A DNA stretch of 64,000 bases from Sipunculus nudus (taxonomy: Eukaryota > Annelida > Sipuncula > Golfingiida > Sipunculidae): NCBI GenBank assembly GCA_026874595.1, contig CM049307.1:47777678-47841677 (forward strand). The letters are read 5' to 3'. The notes beneath the pieces are model-generated. The model saw only the letters and a program-made list of their open reading frames with translations. It had not been told where the DNA came from and ran no database searches. A program made the position numbers and the translations under genes. Shown piece after piece: positions 23,401-34,900 of this stretch (positions are counted from its first letter, which is position 1; each line of letters opens with the position of its first letter).

Positions 23401-26252
23401 TTGTATAAATTTTATTTCCTGATCGGTCAAACGGTTCCCAAGATATAAGCTTGGATGTCATCAGCGTGAACGTGAACGTAGGTGGCGCCACCTGTCATAA
23501 AATCAAGAAAGCTAGATGTATACGCATGACGAATTTCAGGTGAATTAGTCAATTCACTGCAGAGATATGAGTGATTTTAACCCAAGGCAGATGAACAGAT
23601 GGACACTGTGCAAACATGGTTATAGGTGGCGCCACCATTTTTTGTGTATGTTATAAAGCAATCCAAGGGCTACATTTGTATCAATTTTATTTCCTGATCG
23701 GTCAAACTGTTCCCGAGATATGAGGGTTTATGAGTGGAAACAGACCCACAAATGGACACTTGATAGAGAGGAAAGGTCAAAGGTCAACGCAAATTGGTTA
23801 GGCACCAGTTCACATGTGACCCGATAATAGGTGTAAGTTTGGGAAAAATCGGTCCATTAGTCTCCGAGGAGCTCTCTGGAAACGAAGGCCGCCGCGGTGG
23901 AGGAACTCGGTCAAAAACATAGTATCTCCAAAACTTCGTTTTGGCGGATACAAAAATACAGGTGGCTCCACCAGTCTGCAGAAACTAATAAAAACACTTA
24001 ATGGTCAATATCCATGCAAAAAAATCATGGTGATCTCTGCATTAGTTGTTCAGATACTTCAGTTTTTGTATCAAATTGTCCATTATTCTGAGGGATACTT
24101 CGGAGTCCTATAGCTTGAAGGATATGGGTAACAGAGACCTAATTTAAAGTTTCCACAGGCACCTTTCATGGGCCTCCTTGCATGACAAGAATGAAGATTC
24201 TAGGTCCAGTTGTTGCGATTTGTACCCTGTTGACAGATAACCACATCTTTAAAGGTCTCAAAAAAAAGAAAAAAATTCGTAAAAATTTGAAAAAAATAGA
24301 GGTGGCACACCCAGTCTGCAGAAACTGATGGAACAGCTCATGATCATTGATCAATATGTATGCCGAAAATCATGACCATCAGTGTTGTAGTTATTGAAAT
24401 ACTGCAGTTTTTGTATCAAATTTTCCATTATTCTGGGGGGGGGGGGGGTATTTTGGACCCATACAGCTTAAAGAATATGGGTAACAGAGACCTAATTTCA
24501 AGTTTCCATGGAGACTTTTCATGGGTCTCCCTGTGTGTCAAGAATGAAGATTCTTGGTCCAGTTTTTATGATTTGTGCCCTGTTAACAGATGTTCATATC
24601 TTTAAAGGTCTCAAAAATACAGAAAAATTTCGTAAAAAAAAACGAACAAATACAGGTGGTGCCACCAGTCTGCAGAAACTTATGAAACACTCCATGATCA
24701 ATATCCATGCAAACAATTATGGTTATCTCTGCATTAGTTGTTCAGATACTTTAGCTTTTGTATCAAATTTTCCATTTTTCTGAGCTGTACTTTGGAGTGC
24801 CATAGCTCAAAGGATATGGGTAACAGAGACCAAATTTCAGGTTTCCATGGAGACTTATCATGGGTCTCCCTGTGTGTCAAGAACGGAGATACTAGGTCCA
24901 GTAGTTACGATTTGTACCCTGTTGACAGATAACTACATCCTTAAAGGTCTCAAAAATGGAGAAAACAATTCGTGAACATTGAAAAATACAGGTGGCGCCA
25001 CCAGTCTGCACAAACTGATGAAACATCTCATGATCAATATGTATGTCGAAAATCATGACCATCAGTGATGTAGTTAATGAGATATTGAAGTTTTTGTATG
25101 AAATTTTTGACTATTCTGGGGGGTAATTTTGGGCCCCATAGCTCGAAGAATATGGGTAACAGAGACCTAATTTCTGGTTTCCATGGAGACTTTTCATAGG
25201 TCTCTCAGTGTGTCGAAAATGAAGATTCTAGGTCCAGTCGTTACGATTTGTGCCACGCTAACAGATGACAGCATCCTCAAAGGTCTCAAAAATAGAGGAA
25301 AAAATCGTAAAAAATCAAACAGTACAGGTGGCGCCACCAGTCTGCAGGAACTGATTGAACATGTCATGATCAATATGTATGCCAAAAATGAAGACCATCA
25401 GTGATGTAGTTATTGAAATATTGAAGTTTTTGTATGAAATTTTTTACTATTCTGGGGGGTACTTTGGGGCCCCATAGCTCGAAGGATATGGGTAACAGAG
25501 ACCTAATTTCTGGTTTCCAAGGAGATTTTTCATGGACCTCTCAGTGTGTCTAGAATTAAGATTCTAAGTCCAGTCTTTATGATTTGTGCCTTGTTAACAG
25601 ATGTTCACATTTTTAAAGGTCTCAAAAATAGAGAAAAAAATTCGTAAAAAATCGAAAAATACAGGTGGCGCCACCAGTCTGCAGGAAGTGATGTAACATC
25701 TCATGATCAATATGTATGCCAAAAATCATGACCATCAGTCAAGTAGTTAATGAGATATTGAAGTTTTTGTATGAAATTTTTGACTTTTCTGGGGGGTACT
25801 TTGGGGCCACATAGCTCGAAGGATATGGGTAACAGAGACCTAATTTCTGGTTTCCAAGGAGATTTTTTATGGACCTCTCAGAATCCCAAGTTACAAGGTT
25901 CTAGGTCCAGCGGTTACGATTTGTGCCTGGTTAACGGACGGACAGACGGACAGACGGACGACGGACAAAGAGTGATCGCTATAGCTCAGATGACTTTCAG
26001 TCAGCTGAGCTAAAAAACATGTAGAACAAGATAAATTAAGGAAGTAAACTTGAGAGGGTTTCTACATTTTCACTTACCAATAATGACAGTATCAGCAATG
26101 GCTCCCCCTAGTAGTGCCTCTTTGTACTTCCTCAAGCTTTCATCCTCAGTATCCTGGCTCACAATAGCCGACAGCGACTTCTCAGCTGGTGGCTTGTAGC
26201 CAGGGGTCTGGTCGTCATCATCATGTTCGTGGTCAGCCATATTTTTACTCAT
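11270..26252 (-). CDS. ARHGDI: Rho GDP-dissociation inhibitor (RhoGDI), complete
   Basis: Coding exons are 26252-26078, 15272-15189, 14132-13992 and 11469-11270. They join in frame to 200 codons including TAG (199 residues; vertebrate RhoGDI1 has 204). The family binds prenylated Rho, Rac and Cdc42 in the cytosol, blocks GDP release and extracts them from membranes. The regulatory arm has YKPPAEKS (19-26) and [11 protein letters not shown] (38-48). Then come the immunoglobulin-like prenyl-binding fold with [32 protein letters not shown] and KWEWQL, and the C-terminal KKEWKE. All introns have GT-AG ends. The acceptor TTTCTTTTACAG ends 4 bases before the first ATG, so the 5' leader continues in an upstream exon. 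Met5 (AATATGG) has better initiation context than Met1, so the protein may start there (195 residues). Which vertebrate paralogue is closest cannot be decided. Confidence 0.97.
11984..12259. mobile_element. MITE-like element with ~30-bp terminal inverted repeats
   Basis: The left end CTACGCTCTTTACACAGCGC, continuing TTTACCTATAGG, is mirrored by the right end ending in TGTGTAAAGAGCGTAG at 12259. The element is 276 bp and non-coding, and lies in RhoGDI intron 3. No confident target duplication was found, so the superfamily is open. Confidence 0.65.
12253..12812 (+). mobile_element. degenerate family-A-like element
   Basis: It keeps the family-A layout: GGTGCCACC at about 12260, GGTGGTGCCACC at 12398, GGTGGCCCCACC at 12544, a GAAAACATAG right-end tail near 12674, and an eroded terminal GTGGACACAATA at 12797-12808. 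It is much more diverged than A1-A3 and so presumably older. Confidence 0.5.
12880..12965. repeat. possible tRNA-derived SINE fragment
   Basis: The text GGGGACTGACCCACGGAACC followed by CTTAACCACAGGCCAT resembles the A/B-box arrangement of a tRNA-derived SINE read on the minus strand. It is short and eroded. No folded tRNA could be drawn. Confidence 0.2.
13181..13757 (+). repeat. repeat family E, copy 1
   Basis: This ~577-bp sequence is the reverse complement of 26766-27351. Conserved anchors are TTCCATGCCCATGG, TGCCAG|GTAAGACATTATTA, CTCCTTTGTATAAAAA and GAGTTCATGGATAGG. It lies in RhoGDI intron 3 in antisense orientation. No terminal repeats or target duplications were identified. Confidence 0.65.
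13992..14132 (-). CDS. ARHGDI: RhoGDI coding exon 3
   Basis: This is a 141-base exon between GATTTCAG| and ATTCAGG|GTGAGC, encoding [15 protein letters not shown] through YRKGIQ. The core matches YRVKI, REIVSG, KYVQ and YRKG of the family. Phase is 1 on both sides. Confidence 0.96.
15189..15272 (-). CDS. ARHGDI: RhoGDI coding exon 2
   Basis: This is an 84-base exon between TTGTTCCAG| and ACAG|GTAAGA. It encodes [18 protein letters not shown] and then [10 protein letters not shown], which aligns with the first strands of the RhoGDI fold. Both flanking introns are phase 1. It is too short to show as a long open frame. Confidence 0.95.
15355..15465 (-). repeat. possible tRNA-derived SINE head
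   Basis: On the minus strand, GAGCAGTCGGGTGGTTAAAT followed after ~35 bases by CAGGTTTTAGTCCCAGCATG resembles degraded A and B boxes of a tRNA-derived SINE. A related string (TCTATGCTGGGACTAAAGG) occurs at about 9660. It is followed by (TA)n. Confidence 0.3.
17015..19016 (+). repeat. four phased poly-G tracts
   Basis: Uninterrupted G runs lie at 17015-17029 (15), 18169-18187 (19), 18715-18739 (25) and 19002-19016 (15), each in a related context. Runs of this length can form G-quadruplexes. RhoGDI is transcribed leftward, so these G runs lie on its template strand and the pre-mRNA would carry C runs. Run lengths may be affected by sequencing error. Confidence 0.7.
19262..20570 (+). repeat. 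two tandem ~690-bp modules at the end of B2
   Basis: Module 1 begins at GTACTCACAGG (about 19276) and module 2 at CAGTTACAGG (about 19957). Both continue with GTGCCATGGTCAAAGTTG and AATTGAATC/ATTTAATTTTGATT. The second ends in GGACGGACG repeats and the terminal hairpin. The same module occurs at about 2050, 7570-8738 and, reversed, at 63327-64000. Confidence 0.65.
20590..20810 (+). repeat. repeat family F, copy 1
   Basis: It is similar to 59265-59490 through the strings GGTAATCnGGATCA, ATTGGTATTAGGG/ATAGGTATTAGGG, AGTTCA and CATGACACTGTG. No termini were identified and it is non-coding. Confidence 0.5.
20811..22603. other. unassigned intronic sequence
   Basis: This is RhoGDI intron 1 between two long repeats. 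A C-rich run lies at 21430-21449. No exon or known repeat was recognised. Open frames at 21087-21365 and 22443-22846 look like chance. Confidence 0.4.
22786..23953 (+). mobile_element. family A element, copy A2, nested in B3
   Basis: The left end is CTAGAATACGGG and the right end a hairpin closing with TTTTGGCGGATACAA. GGTGGCGCCACC or variants recur near 22924, 23201, 23351, 23484 and 23626. The flanks join as one family-B tandem unit (compare uninterrupted 25620-25680) with no duplicated target bases, as expected for Helitron-type insertion. Confidence 0.75.
23961..25930 (+). repeat. six ~336-bp tandem units of family B
   Basis: Units start at GGTGGCGCCACC or variants at 23961, 24301, 24655, 24991, 25327 and 25664. 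Each contains CAGTCTGCAGAAACTGATG, GGATATGGGTAACAGAGACC and TTCTAGGTCCAG in fixed order. Short open frames are by-products of the repeat. Confidence 0.85.
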
Positions 26253-26256
26253 CTAT
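26078..26256 (-). CDS. ARHGDI: RhoGDI coding exon 1 (with 4 bases of leader)
   Basis: The acceptor is CTTTTACAG|ATAGATG and the donor ATTATTG|GTAAGTG. It encodes residues 1-58 and the first base of codon 59: an acidic N-terminus with DDDD at 11-14, then the conserved helix [11 protein letters not shown]. The right end of a family-B repeat stops 65 bp beyond the donor. Confidence 0.95.
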
Positions 26257-26765
26257 CTGTAAAAGAAACAAAATCCACATTTTAAATTCAAGATGTTTAT
26301 ACTTAATGCAGAACATGAGATCTGAAACAGATGGAAATTAAATTCTTTTTGATAAACTGCTGTCCATTTTCTCATCCGTTTCTTTTACAGCAACATTACG
26401 ATGTTGTAATAACCTTGAGACGGACACTTTTTCAGAAACAGCACCAAAGGGTATATGTTGTTGGTGTAGCATTGTAAATCACTGATGAACTAGAAAACTG
26501 CATTTAAAAGGAATGCAAGCCTCTTGCCATGTTTGCATTCACTTACTTGGCCCATATTTCCAGGTTCATCCTGGCATAACTGACTGTACATTTGTTAATA
26601 TTCCTTGATGACATTCCTGAATCCATTCCATGTGCTGAATCCTAGCTAAATTTACTGCCCTATCCCCGAAATGCCTAGAACATTTCATGAGACAGATTCA
26701 CAATTGCATGACATACCCTACTGCTAGAGTCTAAAATAATGCACTAGATAGGGAATAGGGTGAAC

Positions 26766-27351
26766 CTCAATTGACCTATCCATGAACTCTATGTGACCTT
26801 AATCGCATATTCATTCAATGAATAATCATAAGCACTGGGCTAATGAGCAATCAATCAGGTGACCTTAAACCCTGTAAAGCGTCAATCATCTGACAAAAAC
26901 AAAATTTTGCATAATTTGACAGAGCTCTGTCAAACAGAACACATGTAGTCTGTAAATACTACCAGTACCCATGTCAGCAGGTTTTCCAGGATATTTTTTT
27001 ATACAAAGGAGACAGTAAAAACAGTTCTAAGCTATAGGTTGCAGGAGCCATTCCTCCAACTGCTGAGTGAATAATAATGTCTTACCTGGCACGTAATTCA
27101 GATGAGACAAATAATCCCAATATTGCAAGTCAGTTAAAAAAGACTGCGATATAGTAAACAATGGTCAGGCGATACCAGTTGATGATGTCAGTCAATATGA
27201 CTTCATATGTCATTGACCTTTGTAATGTCATTATTATGTTGTAAGTAGCTCTCACTACCATGGGCATGGAAGACCTTCTGTGTAGGGGGCTTTGGGGCTC
27301 ATTATATAATAAGTTAAAAGGGCGGAGCATTTTGGCTATGGTGGATAGGTC
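26766..27351 (-). repeat. repeat family E, copy 2
   Basis: Reverse-complement copy of 13181-13757. On this strand it carries TGCCAG|GTAAGACATT near 27075-27090, a good donor in RhoGDI-sense orientation 0.8 kb upstream of exon 1. It is a conceivable 5' non-coding exon, although the same string is present in the antisense copy. Confidence 0.65.
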
Positions 27352-30300
27352 AAATCCTATCAAGTCAATGGTTGAATTAGGCACCCTCCCCCCTTTGTAG
27401 ATAAACCAGATTCTGTATCTGTTCAGATGCAACAATTCCAATCCTAATTTAATCAAAACTTTAATATTGTTCCCAGTATTATTTTCACAGTACAACAGGA
27501 ACATGACCTTACTGATGTTCTATACAAAAACAAAAGCTGACAACCAGAAAGACAGAGATAAACATGACCTCCATTCAACACGGTCAATGAAGGCAACAAA
27601 AGAGACATTATATATGGCAGGATATCCTTTTTTATCTTGTGTGTGGAACTCCAAGTCAAGCACCGGTCCTTGTGTGACAGGCCAAACCATGAAAATATAC
27701 TGTTTTTCAATATGGAGCTTGTGGGTGATTAATTTTTTAATTTACCATTCAAGACAAAATAAAGTGGATTTAGCCAGCTTGCAAGAAGGATGCATGATCA
27801 TGTGATAACCCTTTATAATGGTGCATATGGAAACCAAAAGTTAAAACATTTTCAATTACACCTATAAGTTTAATGAAATGTTTTATTAATAATGCGTTTT
27901 GATTTATAAGAAGTGATTTGGGCAAAAGCAGTAATATACTGTCAATCCTAAGAACCTGGTACTCATACAAAAAAAAAGAATTTAAATTTATCAATAAATA
28001 AATGGAGCAGCAAATTTTGGAGAATAATTTTTTTTGGCATGGCCTTATTCCCGGAACTGCAGAGCTGCTGTGTTATCTGGGATGCCATGTGTGTACCACT
28101 GCAGGGCGTGAGGAGTTCACTGTCAGTGTGTCAATCACCGGTGTATGAAAACTATCACAAATCAGTTCTATCATAACATTTCTCTCATGCAAAATAAAAA
28201 ATAAATGCCTTGTTATGTCTGAAGTGAAAGGGATTCCATTTTAAACTGTCTGAATCAGATTTATGCTTTGTCAATGTAGAAGGAACTAGAATGTGTGTTT
28301 ACAGGAGTGAAATATAAATCACATTTTTTTTTGGCATTTTACTTGTACAAATCATAAAAATTTGAAAGCAAAATCAGTGTCTGTGGTTGTAAATGTGGTA
28401 GGAATGTATGTATGGCCTGGTTTTTATCAATAGCCATACTATAAACTACTATGCTGTGCTTTATCAATCTTTGCAGGAAGGCACGTTACACATTTTTTCC
28501 GGTATTCTATTTGTGACAGCATGCCTTCTATAAAATATTTGTTCACTGACCTGCTGGAAAATGTAAATCACCATATTTTTTAAGGACAGCCCATTGCCAA
28601 TCCCATTAAAGGGATTACGTAAACATATGATAAGAATGATAATTTGATATGTAATTACTAAGCCTTCTGGATTTCAGGTTTTACATGCATGGGGCTGGGA
28701 ATAATGATGAAGTTATTTACATTCAGTTCGGAGGTTCCATCAAAATGTAATATTTTTTTCCTGAAGACTTGCGGTAGAGGGGAAGGGGGGGACGACTGAG
28801 GTCACTGGTGCAATGTGGCTGTACCATAATAAGAAATGGAAAACAAAGAAACAGACAAATCTAACAAAATAAAACCTATCCTGTTAGTCCAGATTTTTCG
28901 ATAAACTTTTTTGGTGAATGACCTCTTGATCAACCAAGGGGCAGCTTGGATTGAAATGTTTATTTCTATAGCAATATTTGCATTTGTTTTTTTTTTTACT
29001 GGTGGGGGGACTCTCAAAGGTCCCGGAGTGCAAATACATCAATGAGATAACTAGGAATTTCTAGCATTATAAATCCCATAGTATCCCCAGACCTTGGCTA
29101 AGTGCCCTTTTTAACAAATCATCTCCTCTGTTTCGGAAACAGATTTCAACAGGCTTTGTAAGTGGTGCCATCAGTCTTGTTCAAGGGATAAAGCTATCCA
29201 AGATTACATATCTATGATCATGTAACATTTCAAAGAAATCCAACAGTTAGTTTTTGAATGTTCATAGAGCTAAATTGTTTGAGGTAGGTGTGCTAAGGAG
29301 TTAAAATATGAACATGCGAAAAACAGTAAAACAGGTTGCAGATACCAATCCTTACCTAGAGTACTATCTATCAGATAAAAGCTATCCGGTCTTTAGTCAA
29401 TACAGACGTAACATTACATATGGTCATCAAATTTTTCACATTGGCACAGGACTGTAGGGATATTTGATGCACATGAAAACTTCATACTGATATATGACCA
29501 ACATGCAAATGTAATGTACTTAATTCAGGGATGGCAAAATGCCCACAAATCTGGCCATGTAAGCAGTAAATACTCAAGTAAATGTTACAAACTATAAAAT
29601 TCATAATCTGCAAGCAAAAAGCTGGCCATGATCAAGACTTTACAAATGTAAGGGTTAGGTGACGTGTAATATTTTTATGAATATGATGCCAATTTTTGTG
29701 ACACACATGTATCTGAACTTGATAGTGTGCAGACTGTTTATATGTGTGTTCATGTATAATTATAAATGTTTACATCGCAAGAGAACTATTTCTCGAAATG
29801 GAAAACCTCTCTCCTGCGGTTAACATGTACTTACCTATAGGCTATAGTTACTTGTTCTAAATATTGCAATTTTTCAAAGCATGAATTTAAATGACCAGCA
29901 GAATTGTGCCAGTGCTGTTAAAGACTTTCTTTTGTACTTATGACAAATCCTTTTCACAGATGACTTGTTAGTTTAAGTAAGTACTAAAGATGGTGGCTAG
30001 CAAACACTGAAATGCTGCAAGGCAGCAATAAGACACAGAATAAAAAACAAAAACACTCTAAGGTCAGTGGAAAGGCAAGAATTTGTGCAGTTGTTGGACC
30101 TTAGAGCCACAGAGAAGGAAGCTGGAATCATATGATGGGAAAGCCACACCCATCATCTTGACTTATACTTATAGCAGGATATTTTCTAGGCCATCAGTGT
30201 TTAAGATTATTAGCTAACAGTATGTTAACATTTATCCAAACCATTTAACTGAAGAAAATGTCACCACATGAGTACATTGATATTCCTCATTTAAATACAT

Positions 30301-31525
30301 GTATTCCAATATATCACTAAAGATGGCACATTATCAAACCCTAATAATCTTGCTGGGCTATATGACTTGGACTGTGAAGAAAACAATCTCATAAATGTAG
30401 GGCAATCTTTGCATAAAACTTATGGGAAAACAGTTTAGGATAGAAATAGGGTAAGATATGGCCTTATAACAGATGCATTAATGCACTGGTTGAAAGTCCT
30501 GGGTTTATGAACACTTATTTTACCCAGTCACTCTAGTACATAGCACCTCACCAGCCTGAAATAGTGATTTGTACTGATCACTGGGGATGACTTTCATAGG
30601 GGCATTAACTGGCTGGGTGCCAAGCAGTCCTACCCACTTGCCCATCTAGTTTTTCATCTGTCACTCTTGTATGCATTTAATACGAAGGTCATTAAAACAA
30701 TTACCATGAAATGTCTGCTGAATACTGACACTACATATGATTAGGAGATGATGTTTGCTGTATGATTTCAGACCCATCGATCGGGAATATAAGATATTGT
30801 CACCTGGAAGCCACCTTAGAATGTTTTCTTTTCTCATTTACTCAAAAGCCATATGAATAACTGCCATAATAAAACTGATATGTAAAAACCTAAGATTGGT
30901 CCCAGGAAACTATATTACAGTTATTTTCCTTTTAAATGCTTGCTCGGGCAAGTCCAGTTTTCACCTGTGGAGACTCTTAAGTGTGAGTGGATAGCCTTTG
31001 GCATAAAGCTTTCCTGTAGGCCATCTGAACAGGTTGGTTATCTAAGTCTGTGTTTACATAGGTCAGGTAGGAAATATATAATGTATTCACTTCAAGAGCA
31101 AGCTGAGCACCTGTGGAACAACTTTAAAATACACTGGTAATAAAAAGTATAATAATTTACAACACATTATCATTACAATTACCAAGGTTAAGTTACTTAA
31201 GTTCAATCATTTAAGTCTAAATATTGGAAGATATAGTAAATATTCCAATTTTGAAAAAAAATCACACTATAAACCAGATTTTACAATTTCCTCTTGAAAA
31301 GTTTATTTCTGTTAAGTTTCCATGAGTTTATTCATGTGGTTTAAAGAATTTTGGCTTGGCAAAATTTATCAATATTTATTGGCAACTACAGTATGTAGAA
31401 GGAGAGAGTAAGGGAGGGAGAGAGAGGGGGGGAGGGGAGAAAAATTTGTAGGGAGCATTAAATTTTAACAAAATAACAGCCAGTAACCAGTATTCAACCA
31501 GGATCTCCTAATACTATTCTTGGCC

Positions 31526-31903
31526 TTAAATCAACCCCAGCAGGCCATAAATACTTGCATGTACAGGATCCAAATAGCCCATTTTACATAGCTCTCCAAC
31601 ATGCAGGGGCAGTGCAAACATGGCTACACCAAGCAGACCAGGCCGCTGTGTATGTACCATCACAAACATAAATTCCTGGGCCTTGTCAGTAGTCACAGCT
31701 GAGTGTAATGTAGGATTGTTCCTTGCTAGCTTGGTAAAACTGGACGTACCTTGCATATGGATGCATGGTTTGTATAAATGGTCAGGGAAATGTTGCAATA
31801 AAATTAATTTAATCATATTCTGAAATAACATCCGGAGGCTTGTAGGAGTCACCATGGTAACCATTAAAACATCATAATTGCATGGATGGTATTCAGCCTG
31901 CAC
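31526..31903 (-). CDS. hypothetical 125-residue open frame (uncertain)
   Basis: It starts with ATG and is the longest frame in the 26-36 kb gap. The product would be mixed hydrophobic with no repeats, signal peptide or recognised motif. It has no supporting splice context and no second copy in the window. It may well be chance. Confidence 0.12.
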   Translation of the reverse strand: MQAEYHPCNYDVLMVTMVTPTSLRMLFQNMIKLILLQHFPDHLYKPCIHMQGTSSFTKLARNNPTLHSAVTTDKAQEFMFVMVHTQRPGLLGVAMFALPLHVGELCKMGYLDPVHASIYGLLGLI

Positions 31904-34900
31904 TCTGGCTTTAGTGAAAAATTATGTTGTGATCCAAAATACTTCTGATCCACAAGAAAATTGAAATCCTAAAATGAGAGATCATACCACTATAATTAGT
32001 AATAAAGAGTAAAGTCAGGATCCCTTGGAGTCAGTTCTATGTGAATGCAAGAGCTTAGTTTGTGCACTGTTCTTGTTACAATGTTAGGTCAGAAATATAT
32101 GTTTATTAATACTTGTTTATACTGCCGGTGAGGGCCCCCTGACATGTTTTGTTGCCTTAACACTTTATTACTATTATAGTGGTATTATCTGTTTAATAAT
32201 AATATATGATATCAAAGGCCTGTGCCTGTTCTGTATTTAACAAAAACTTTCATCTGACAACAGAATATAAACCTTTGATTATGTCAATCTTGACAATGGA
32301 TATTTTTATCATTTTTTATGGAAATCTAACCATATATGATAAGCACATTTTAATTTCCAATGTGATAAGCACATTTTTATCTACAATGTGCCTACCATGA
32401 AAAGCTGGATATTGCAGCTACCAGGGTTTTCCAAAATTATAGTTCAACCTAGCATAGCCATATTATAAACAGAGGACACTTAACATTTATGAATATGCAT
32501 AGAACATCCAACAACATATAAATAAACACAATATTCAGACCACTATAGCATCATATTTTGTAATAGTATTATCAGGAGTGGTTTTAAATACCCGCTCCTT
32601 TCTCTTTTTTGTTGTTGTTTGGTTCATTTCCTTGATTTGGTTAATTAGATAAATCCTGATGTTAAGCAGGTTTCTGATAAGAACAGTGCGTGTGGCCTAG
32701 TTTTATATTGAGAGCTCTTTTGCTGTTCAAAAATGATAATCTACAGTTAACAAATGATTGTGGATGAATATTCACAGAAAATTATATGATTAGCTTTGAA
32801 TGTTACCCAAAAATCCTGACAATGAATTAATAATAAAGAGGTACAGATATGATAATAGTAATGATCTATTGCTTAATAATGGATAAGTATATTGTATCCT
32901 GTGGTAAGAAATTTATAATTAAATAAACATGATATAAATCAGAAATTTTGAGATTATACCAATAAATATCCCCACATTTATCAACACTACGTATATCAAC
33001 AATAATGCAAGACCATAATTATTTTTTAGATTGTCTGCCTGTCTAAGCAACACCAGCATTATTGGCTTTTGGTAACTGTCACACTTTTCTTTAGTGTGAT
33101 CAATGTCTTTTGTTAATTTTTTGTGGGCTAAGAAAGTGATACACCAACTAATTCTTCAAAGAACAAATGTATTAACTAAATCCCCTGGTCATTCTGTTGT
33201 CTACTTCCTCATGTGTCACAAAACTGACCAAATCGAAAGTTTTATCCCCTCTGCCAGTTTACATACCCCTCACCTAATGCCTGAAACTACCAACAGCAGT
33301 CAAATCCTGAAGCTTATAAATACAGGGCATAATATAAATGGTTTACTGCTTGCCTCGGGCACATGAAGGCTCCAGAAATTGGTGGTGGGGCAACCAAAAG
33401 TTGCCCCCTATCTATCAAAATGGTTAACTGGGTCCAACTTAAACCTATACCAAAAGGGCTGAATCATAACCAGCTAGCCAATTTCATTCTTTTTAAATGA
33501 AATCATATTAATAATACCTTGAACTTAAATTACTGTATTATTATCTGTACAAATACATTTAGGAGACATATAAGTAAAACAAACACTTACATGTATACTG
33601 TATAACGAAAAAAGCAACACAATAATGTGGGACACACACTGCATGTGGCTGCAATTGCCTAAATCAGGTAGAGCAAGTAAAAGCTATATGTTACTTGCCC
33701 AGCAAGGTAAGTACTACCTTTGAGTTAATGTCTAGCCCTGGTTTATATCACAGCACTAGAAAGCCTGGACAATATTTGAAAGGAAATCCTTGAACTTGAA
33801 TAAAATCCATTAATGAGCCTTTATTTGGAAAAGAAGACCACATTTATTGCAATAATTTACATACTTACAACCTGAAGCATTCTAGTAGTACAACCTACTT
33901 GATAAAATCAATGTGGAAATACCCAGTGCAATTGTTAATTTGTTTTTGGTGTACTTATATGCACGTGAGTGACGTGACACATGTATAACCCTCTTATCAT
34001 AGATCTGTGATAATGCATCACATGGATAAACAAACATAACCATGTGACAGTCTGTCACTAGTATTTTGGGTAGTTACGACGACACGTATTCTGAGGCTGA
34101 GAGCAAGCTGAGTCCAGGCCACTCAAATCAAAGAAGAGGACATTTCCTTTGGAGCTAGAGTCATTTGTAAATTTATATCCAAGAGTCCAACACAAATCTT
34201 CTTATTACAAGAAATGTTAAATGGAATCTGAGATTATCAAGTGTGTTTTTATGTTAACTTACTCTCTTTTTACTTGATACTGATAGTTTATGTTTAGCTG
34301 TCGATGCAGCGCTACACCTTGGTATTTATTTCTCTTTTTTTTAATATTCTGTTGGTAGTTTACACATATATACAAGTATGAGACTCATTGTATGCATCAG
34401 TTTTCTACTGGACTCAATCCTCATGTCTCAAGTCCTCAGCTCTGAGTCTGAGCACAAGTCCTAGTCCAGAACCCTTCTGTTCAAGTTAGTGTCTCTAAAA
34501 AGGTGGACTTGATTCCAAATCTGGATTTGAGACCTACATCACTGACATATTACTTTTAAATTTTAGAAAAGGTCAGGTTTTTACCCTCTGAATTGTACAC
34601 AGGCATTAACTTATATTATTCTGATACAAAGAACTGATCTACAACACTTCCACTGTGTTGGAAAGTTTGATCAGTTTAATCCTACTGATTTACAACACTA
34701 CAAGACAAGCAAACACAGGTGAATCAATCTCCTTGGCAGAGGTAACACAAGAGAAAAAGGGTTATTTGTCATCAAAAACTGATTTTTTCTTATGAACAGA
34801 AAATACACTATTGTATACATAGGTTACTTATAATAAACTAAATGTTTTAAGACAATCTAAATTTACTGTAATCAGAGCACAATTTAAAAAATAAATATAA

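Larger units (their letters stand above)
22604..26012 (+). mobile_element. family B long element, copy B3
   Basis: The left end is CAAGTGACCCATGGGTCATG then ACGCTCAGCTG (22604-22634). The right end is a hairpin built from TAGCTCAGATGACT and AGTCAGCTGAGCTA, ending at 26012 after a GGACGGACAGACGG stretch. It contains family-A copy A2 (22786-23953) and six ~336-bp tandem units. It has no coding capacity and ends 65 bp from the RhoGDI exon 1 donor. Confidence 0.75.

Noticed and set aside
24360-25404. Open frames such as [17 protein letters not shown] and relatives
   Set aside because: They recur every ~336 bp within the family-B array and differ in frame integrity. Not a gene.
27130-27504. 124-codon minus-strand open frame
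   Set aside because: It lies inside repeat family E and the homologous copy at 13181-13757 does not keep the same product. No known domain.
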